Source: Chloroflexota bacterium (lineage in GTDB: Bacteria > Chloroflexota > Anaerolineae > 4572-78 > J111). Taken from it: a DNA stretch of 64,000 bases. This document shows, piece after piece, positions 59,180 to 64,000 of the stretch (position 1 is the first letter of the stretch; each line of letters opens with the position of its first letter). The DNA lies in NCBI GenBank assembly GCA_016860845.1, contig BOKF01000001.1, positions 310,001 to 374,000 on the forward strand. Reading direction: 5' to 3'. The notes under the pieces were generated by a model. It was given only the letters and a program-made list of their open reading frames with translations, ran no database searches and had not been told where the DNA came from. The translations under genes were made by a program, and so were the position numbers.

Positions 59180-59280
59180 GAAAAAGGTAGCAGGGTAGCA
59201 TGTCCTTCGGCACACCCGAAGGTGAGGTCGTAGCCTCGTGTGATTTCCCTGTCTACCGTCTACTGTCTACTGTCTACTAT
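59180..59280. repeat. Short-period repeat tract with GTCTACT units
   Basis: GGTAGCAGGGTAGCATG units and CGTCTACTGTCTACTGTCTA units fill the gap before the aldehyde dehydrogenase gene. Similar units occur at 15450-15530 and 41480-41520. Confidence 0.65.
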
Positions 59281-59297
59281 TGTTGAAGGAGACTCTC

Positions 59298-60800
59298 ATG
59301 AGTTTGATAGATATTAATCAAAAAAATTATCTGATGCGCATTGGCGGGGAATGGCGGGGGTCCAGCAGTGGACAAACCCGGCCGGTATTGAACCCGGCCA
59401 CTGCCGAAGCGTTTGCCGAGGTGCCGGAAGGGACTCGGGCAGCCGCTCATGCGGCCCTGGTTGAAGCTCAAAAGGCGCAGCCGGCCTGGGAGGCGCTGTC
59501 AGGCGTGCAGCGAGCCGGTTATTTGCGGCGTATTGCGGCCCTGGTCCGGGAGAATGCCGAGGACCTGGCCCGGCTGATCGTCATGGAGCAGGGCAAACCG
59601 TTGTTTGAGGCCCGTAACGAAGTGGGGGGTACGGGTGAGTTCTTTGAATATTTCGCCACCTTTGGCCGGGGGGTGGTCGGCGAAATTATGGCCTCGGACA
59701 ATGCCAAAGAGGACATCTGGGTCCGGGAAGTGCCTTACGGGGTTGTCGTCGGCATCATTCCCTGGAATTACCCGTCGGCGCTGTTCTCACGGAAGGTAGC
59801 CCCAGCGTTGATGGCCGGCAATACGATCGTGCTCAAACCCCACGAAGACACGCCCTTGAGCGCCCTGGCCATGGCTAAAATTGTTGAAGCGGCCGGTGTT
59901 CCGGCGGGGGTGGTTAACGTGGTCACCGGGGCGGGCCTGGAAGTAGGCGACGCGCTGGTTCGTGACGATATTACTCAGCTCGTGACCATGACCGGCTCGG
60001 TGCGGGCGGGCCGGCAGATTCTGGAGGCCGCTGCCAAGAACATCACTGTTGTTTCTCTGGAACTGGGCGGCAAAGCCCCCTTTATTGTGATGGATGATGC
60101 CAATGTTGACCTGGCGGTCCGCAATGCCATTACGGCTCGTTTCATGAACTGCGGCCAGGTCTGCACCTGCAATGAACGTACTTACGTTCACCGCCGTGTT
60201 TTTGACCAGTTTCTCAGTCGCTACAAGGAAATGGCCGGCCAACTGCGTATGGGCGACCCCATGCAGCCGGGAACCGACCTGGGGCCAAAGGTCAACCAGG
60301 TTGAATTGGAAAAGATTGAGCGCATGGTCAATAAGGCCAAAGAGCAGGGCGCAGAGGTGGTTATGGGCGGCAAGCGGCCCGAAGGGGAGCAGTTCCGTAA
60401 AGGCTACTGGTACGAAACCACCATCCTGACCAATGTGCGCAATGATATGGACATCATGCAGCAGGAAATTTTTGGCCCAATTTCGCCGGTGATGGTCTTC
60501 GATGATTTTGAGGAGGCCGTTGCTCTGGCCAACGATACCAAGTACGGCCTGACGACCTATCTATTTACCAATGACATCAAGCGGATGATGGAAGCGGTGC
60601 GCTCCGTCCGCTCGGGTGAAATCTACATCAATAAGATTATGCCGGAGCAGTTGCAAGGGTTCCACGGCGGCTACGGCCTGAGCGGCCTCGGCGGCGACGA
60701 CGGCAAGCACGGCCTGGCCCACTACTCGCGCAAGAAGACCGTCTACCTGAGTTACGACGATACTCTGCCTGGTTATCTGATGCCCTACCCCAAAGAGTAA
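59298..60800 (+). CDS. Aldehyde dehydrogenase, lactaldehyde/glycolaldehyde (AldA) type
   Basis: A 500-residue NAD-dependent aldehyde dehydrogenase. GIIPWNYPSALF, the general base Glu in LELGGKAPFIV and the nucleophilic Cys in MNCGQVCTCNERTYVH are intact. The oligomerisation tail ends near KKTVYLSYDD. It resembles AldA, which oxidises lactaldehyde and glycolaldehyde from deoxysugar or pentose breakdown. ATG 59298 follows GAAGGAGA. A strong terminator follows at 60839. Confidence 0.9.
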   Translation: MSLIDINQKNYLMRIGGEWRGSSSGQTRPVLNPATAEAFAEVPEGTRAAAHAALVEAQKAQPAWEALSGVQRAGYLRRIAALVRENAEDLARLIVMEQGKPLFEARNEVGGTGEFFEYFATFGRGVVGEIMASDNAKEDIWVREVPYGVVVGIIPWNYPSALFSRKVAPALMAGNTIVLKPHEDTPLSALAMAKIVEAAGVPAGVVNVVTGAGLEVGDALVRDDITQLVTMTGSVRAGRQILEAAAKNITVVSLELGGKAPFIVMDDANVDLAVRNAITARFMNCGQVCTCNERTYVHRRVFDQFLSRYKEMAGQLRMGDPMQPGTDLGPKVNQVELEKIERMVNKAKEQGAEVVMGGKRPEGEQFRKGYWYETTILTNVRNDMDIMQQEIFGPISPVMVFDDFEEAVALANDTKYGLTTYLFTNDIKRMMEAVRSVRSGEIYINKIMPEQLQGFHGGYGLSGLGGDDGKHGLAHYSRKKTVYLSYDDTLPGYLMPYPKE

Positions 60801-60838
60801 ACCCGGCCAAGCGTAACGCTGGTTTGTCTGCAATTTAG

Positions 60839-60876
60839 CTCTCCTTCAGGCGATCACATTTGAAGGAGAGTTTTTT
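60839..60876 (+). terminator. Intrinsic terminator after the aldehyde dehydrogenase gene
   Basis: CTCTCCTTCA (60839-60848) and TGAAGGAGAG (60861-60870) pair perfectly, followed by TTTTTT. Confidence 0.9.
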
Positions 60877-60911
60877 GTTTAAATAAACAGTGCCAATAAT
60901 AAATTAGCTGG

Positions 60912-60939
60912 TTGACAGTCGTGGAAAAAATGTTATACT
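60912..60939 (+). promoter_or_regulatory. Promoter of the oxidoreductase-transporter operon
   Basis: Perfect TTGACA (60912-60917), a 16-bp spacer and TATACT (60934-60939). The start is near 60946 and the leader is about 138 nt. Confidence 0.75.
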
Positions 60940-60957
60940 GTGGCAACCTTAAAAAAT

Positions 60958-60973
60958 GGGAACGTTGTTGCGC
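60958..60973. promoter_or_regulatory. Possible fourth IclR-type operator
   Basis: GGGAACGTTGTTGCGC agrees at 11 of 16 positions with the operator at 53134 and lies just after the expected transcription start. Confidence 0.35.
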
Positions 60974-61083
60974 CATACGCAACATAAAATCCAAAATCTA
61001 TCGCCATTTCAAGCTGGTACGTCTCAATGACACGAGTTATTGGTCAGCCAGCGGGGGTCTGTGCTTAGAGGAGGAATTATCAG

Positions 61084-62259
61084 TTGAATACTAAAACAGC
61101 AGACATCATCATTGTTGGCGGCGGATTGTATGGCTCTAGTGTGGCCTATAATCTGGCCAAACACGGGGCTAAAAATGTAGTGTTGTTGGAGAGAAAAGGT
61201 ATTTGCGCCGGGGGTACAGCCAAATCGTGCGCCATTGTTCGCACCCACTACTCTATTGAAGCCAACATGGTCCACGCCGTCGAGAGCCTCAAAATCTTTG
61301 CCAATTTCAATGAGATGGTTGGGGGTGAGTGCGGTTGGCATCGCACCGGCTACCTTATCCTCGGCCCGGAAGAACATCGCCAGCCGATGGAAACGGTCTT
61401 CCGTTTGCAGAATAAATACGGGGTGGATACCCGCACCCTGACCCCGGCTGAGGCCCACGAGGCTCATCCGCTACTCCAGTTCGACGATGTCGGCGTGATT
61501 GGCTATGACACCCTGACCGGCTACTGCGACCCCTACCTGACGACCACGGCCTATGCCCAGCGAGCCAAAGAGCTGGGCGTGGCGGTCTACACCGATACAC
61601 CGGCCACCGGGCTGCGGCTGAACGGCCAGACCAAATTGGTGGAAACCCCTGCCGGCGTTTTTGAAGCGCCCGTGGTTATTTTAGTGGCCGGGCCGTGGAC
61701 CAACCAAATTTCCAGGACAATTGGCCTGGAGTTCCCCTATGTCGTCAGCCGCCACAAAGTCATCACCCTCAAAATTAACCAGCCCTATCAGGCCAACTGG
61801 CCTATCGTCAAAGATTTGACCACCCCTGATAAAATCTACTTCCGGCCCGAAACCGGCGGCGTGGTCTTGGTCGGCACCGGCGATCACGGCGACCCCATCG
61901 AAGATGCCGACACCCTGACCGATAATGTGGATATGGCTCATGTCTCCCGGATTGACCGGCTGATTACCAACCGCATGCCGGCCTTTGCCGAAGGCGAATA
62001 TACCGCCGGTTGGACCGGTCCCTATGACATTACCGCCGACTGGAATCCACTGGTTGGCCCGGTCCCGGAGTACGAGGGGCTTTATGTCGGCGTCGGCTTT
62101 AGCGGGCATGGCTTTAAGCTCGCTCCAACCATTGGCGAAGCGCTGGCCCAAACCGTCCTGGGGCAGCCGCCGCGTGTGCCGATTGACATTTACGCCCTGA
62201 CCCGTTTCGACGAGGGCAAAGTGCTGCATGGCGCATACGGCATTGGCTCGATTTCGTAA
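61084..62259 (+). CDS. FAD-dependent amine/glycerol-type oxidoreductase (DAO family)
   Basis: A 391-residue flavoprotein. The N-terminal dinucleotide motif is IIIVGGGLYGSSVAYNL, followed by GGTAKSCAIVRTHYS; the C-terminal GLYVGVGFSGHGFKLAPTIGE is the conserved FAD-binding end of the DAO/sarcosine-oxidase-like family. TTG 61084 is used, with GAGGAGGA upstream. It probably oxidises an amino or hydroxy compound linked to the neighbouring pathway. The transporter gene overlaps its end by 32 bases. Confidence 0.85.
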   Translation: MNTKTADIIIVGGGLYGSSVAYNLAKHGAKNVVLLERKGICAGGTAKSCAIVRTHYSIEANMVHAVESLKIFANFNEMVGGECGWHRTGYLILGPEEHRQPMETVFRLQNKYGVDTRTLTPAEAHEAHPLLQFDDVGVIGYDTLTGYCDPYLTTTAYAQRAKELGVAVYTDTPATGLRLNGQTKLVETPAGVFEAPVVILVAGPWTNQISRTIGLEFPYVVSRHKVITLKINQPYQANWPIVKDLTTPDKIYFRPETGGVVLVGTGDHGDPIEDADTLTDNVDMAHVSRIDRLITNRMPAFAEGEYTAGWTGPYDITADWNPLVGPVPEYEGLYVGVGFSGHGFKLAPTIGEALAQTVLGQPPRVPIDIYALTRFDEGKVLHGAYGIGSIS

Positions 62260-63190
62260 TGTCCTGACCACATCTACCAGCCAGGGGGGCAGCGTAACAT
62301 GGCTGGGCTGGTTCATGGCCCTTTTTTCCAGTTTTGCCTTCAGTATTGCGACCCCCATTGCCAAAGGCGCCATTGACGCTGAGCTTGATCCGGCGACCCT
62401 GTTGACACTCCGGCTCATCCTTTCGACGCTGCTGCTGGGTGGTTCGATTGCCCTGGCGGCGCCCGCTTATTTGCGGCTTGAGCGGCGCGGGCTGTTGGTC
62501 TGCGGCATCGCCGGGCTGTCCAACGGCCTCGGCATGCTGACTTACTTTCTGGCGCTGGCCCGTATGGATGGTTCATTAGCGGTGATGATCTTTGCCATCA
62601 GCCCGCTGGCTGCCCTGGCCATGTTGGCCCTGCGCGGCGAGCGGTTTACCCGGCGGCATCTTCTGCGGCTGGGGATAGGCTTGGCCGGGGTCTATCTGTT
62701 GGTCGGGCCGGCAGGCCGGGTGGATTGGCTGGGGGTCTGCCTGGTGCTGGTCACTGTGTTTGCTTTTGCCCTCCATTTAGCCCTGATCCAGTGGTTTTTG
62801 CAGGACTATGACGCCCGGACGATTACATTTTACGTGGTTGCGACAATGACCGTCGTCAACTTCGGCTTGTGGCTGATCGAACAGGGTGAGTGGCACAATC
62901 CGGGCTGGCTGGGCTGGTTCATTATTTTTGTGCTGGCGGTCGTCAGTACCTACCTGGCCCGGCTGGCCATGTTCGAGGGCGTGCGCCACCTGGGCAGTGG
63001 ACAGATGGCTCTCTTACTGCCGCTGGAAACGCTGCTGGCGGTGGTCTGGTCGGTGCTGTTCCTGGGGGAGCGGCTAACTTTTTGGGAGTGGGTTGGCGGT
63101 GGATTGATTTTGCTGAGTGCGCTGCTCGCCATCCGCCGCCTCAACTGGACACGCTGGAAACCGCGCTGGCGGGCCTGGTCACGGTTATAA
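62228..63190 (+). CDS. EamA/DMT-family transporter, first paralog
   Basis: A 320-residue transporter with ten helices in two EamA repeats. FSSFAFSIATPIAKGAI and LLLPLETLLAVVWSVLFLGE are typical. ATG 62228 overlaps the oxidoreductase gene by 32 bases; ATG 62314 is an alternative start directly before helix 1. A second paralog follows after 5 bases. The 71-bp segment 62666-62736 is almost identical in both. It likely exports or imports a pathway metabolite. Confidence 0.82.
   Translation: MAHTALARFRNVLTTSTSQGGSVTWLGWFMALFSSFAFSIATPIAKGAIDAELDPATLLTLRLILSTLLLGGSIALAAPAYLRLERRGLLVCGIAGLSNGLGMLTYFLALARMDGSLAVMIFAISPLAALAMLALRGERFTRRHLLRLGIGLAGVYLLVGPAGRVDWLGVCLVLVTVFAFALHLALIQWFLQDYDARTITFYVVATMTVVNFGLWLIEQGEWHNPGWLGWFIIFVLAVVSTYLARLAMFEGVRHLGSGQMALLLPLETLLAVVWSVLFLGERLTFWEWVGGGLILLSALLAIRRLNWTRWKPRWRAWSRL
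62666..62736 (+). repeat. 71-bp near-identical segment shared by the EamA paralogs, copy 1
   Basis: This matches 63625-63695 at 70 of 71 positions, while flanking coding sequence is clearly diverged. It encodes RLGIGLAGVYLLVGPAG plus VDWLGV. Confidence 0.85.
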
Positions 63191-63195
63191 ATTAC

Positions 63196-64000
63196 GTGTT
63201 TCACCTTATCCGACTTAGCCGCCTTAAATTTTTAAGTGAACTGCGCCTGCCCGCAAGCTGGCTGGCTTGGACGTTGGCCCTGACCTCGACGCTGGCCTTT
63301 AGCCTGGCTACGCCCCTGGGTAAGGCCGCGATTGATCTGGGCATCACTCCGACCACGATCCTGGTGCTGCGTTTTGGGATTTCCGTGGCGTTGCTTGTGA
63401 TCACCCTCCGCCTGACCGCCCCCGACAAGCTGCGGGTTGACCGCAAAGGCCTGCTGGTTATTTTCGGGGCCGGCTTCATCAATGGCTTCGGCGTCCTGTC
63501 CTTTTTCTGGTCGCTTACCCGGCTCGACGCCTCGGTGGCGACGATGATCTTTTCCCTCACGCCGCTGGTGGTCCTGGCCGTATTGGCTCTCGGCGGCGAA
63601 AGACTGACCTACCGTCACCTAGTCCGGCTGGGGATAGGCTTGGCCGGGGTCTATCTGTTGGTCGGGCCGGCAGGCCAGGTGGATTGGCTGGGGGTGCTGC
63701 TCATCTGCGGCAGCATGGTCGGGATTTCCATCGAATTTGCCTTGATCCAATGGTTTGCCCGCGCCTACGGCACGCGGACGATTACCCTCTATGTAATGGC
63801 CGGTATGCTGACCACCATTGGTATCTTTTGGGCGATGCAAGGCGCGCCCTGGCCCCAGACGGGCTGGCAAGGCTGGCTGATCATTGGCGTGATGGGCCTG
63901 GCCACCGGCTACTTTGCCTGGTGGGCCATGTTTACGGCGATGCGCACCATCGGCGGCAGCCAGGTCATCTTGCTGACGCCGCTGGAGACGTTGTTGTCGG
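63196..64000 (+). CDS. EamA/DMT-family transporter, second paralog (3' truncated by window end)
   Basis: The open frame begins at GTG 63196 and runs off the window. The translated part has TSTLAFSLATPLGKAAID, FINGFGVLSFFWSLTRLDAS and GLATGYFAWWAMFTAMRTIG, and is clearly paralogous to the gene 5 bases upstream. About 268 residues are visible of an expected 310. The ribosome binding site is weak and translation probably couples to the upstream gene. Two tandem paralogs may form a heterodimer. Confidence 0.8.
   Translation, partial: MFHLIRLSRLKFLSELRLPASWLAWTLALTSTLAFSLATPLGKAAIDLGITPTTILVLRFGISVALLVITLRLTAPDKLRVDRKGLLVIFGAGFINGFGVLSFFWSLTRLDASVATMIFSLTPLVVLAVLALGGERLTYRHLVRLGIGLAGVYLLVGPAGQVDWLGVLLICGSMVGISIEFALIQWFARAYGTRTITLYVMAGMLTTIGIFWAMQGAPWPQTGWQGWLIIGVMGLATGYFAWWAMFTAMRTIGGSQVILLTPLETLLS
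63625..63695 (+). repeat. 71-bp near-identical segment shared by the EamA paralogs, copy 2
   Basis: Partner of 62666-62736, differing by a single base (G/A) in the GGCC-x-GGTGG stretch. Confidence 0.85.

Noticed and set aside
59180..59280. CRISPR array from repeated GTCTAC units
   Set aside because: The units are 6 to 8 bp, tandem and without spacers, and no cas gene is present.
60912..61094. 60-residue frame upstream of the DAO-family gene
   Set aside because: It starts within the promoter and runs over the leader; it is not expected to be transcribed from its first codon.

Overview
The window is a 64 kb contig piece that looks like a member of the Chloroflexota, probably close to Anaerolineae or Caldilineae. 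This is inferred from gene content and style and was not tested by a search. Pointers are the gene cluster phosphatase / DUF3090 / PI3K-like protein, an archaeal-type glycogen debranching enzyme, STAND-like ATPases with TPR and SH3-like parts, the CtBP-like and KduD-like sugar-acid genes, and the many short-period intergenic repeats. Most genes are intact and densely packed. No rRNA, tRNA, CRISPR array or complete insertion sequence was seen.

Layout. 1-4108: two related P-loop ATPases, the first cut by the window edge. 4184-7988: three membrane proteins related to the antiporter-like subunits of complex I and Mrp, without any peripheral-arm gene. 7998-10056 (minus): a tightly coupled trio of histidine phosphatase, DUF3090 and a PI3/4-kinase-like protein. 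10173-16499: AI-2E family permease, glycogen debranching enzyme, SixA, a polyprenyl-phosphate sugar-1-phosphate transferase and an epimerase. 16649-19715 (minus): AMMECR1-like protein, exported C39-like peptidase with TPRs, iron alcohol dehydrogenase. 19771-22727: a DnaB-like ATPase behind a strong promoter and a folded leader, then an MFS exporter. 22923-24096: a cysteine-codon attenuator controlling a DUF4395 membrane protein and a membrane-anchored thioredoxin. 24270-32419: nucleotide synthesis (pyrB, pyrC, guaB, purL) plus a nucleotidyltransferase. 32626-36597: etfB, etfA and an acyl-CoA dehydrogenase behind a leader with an intrinsic terminator. 37247-43852: a double-Rossmann dehydrogenase, an antitoxin/Doc pair, a reductase-like gene, prpE and a pentapeptide gene truncated by a MITE. 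44110-46169: nrfHA with a Crp/Fnr-type site. 46259-46957 (minus): a DsbA-like lipoprotein whose first catalytic Cys codon is TGA, a strong selenoprotein candidate. 46995-52273 (minus): a sugar ABC transporter with a SIS isomerase. 52490-64000: a decayed LacI gene, then an IclR regulator with a sugar-acid/polyol catabolic gene set and two paralogous EamA transporters, the last cut by the window end.

How the genes work together. The ETF, acyl-CoA dehydrogenase and PrpE genes indicate use of short-chain fatty acids. NrfHA indicates nitrite reduction to ammonium. The ABC transporter and the IclR-linked dehydrogenases and dehydratase indicate uptake and oxidation of sugars, polyols and sugar acids. 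Four similar dyads next to the IclR gene and its neighbours suggest one regulon.

The most notable signals are the UGA-for-Cys DsbA-like gene with a SECIS-like hairpin; the four-segment Cys attenuator with its 41-residue leader peptide; leader terminators in front of pyrC and etfB; and short-period repeats that have expanded in frame inside purL. No function could be assigned to several genes, which are labelled as such.
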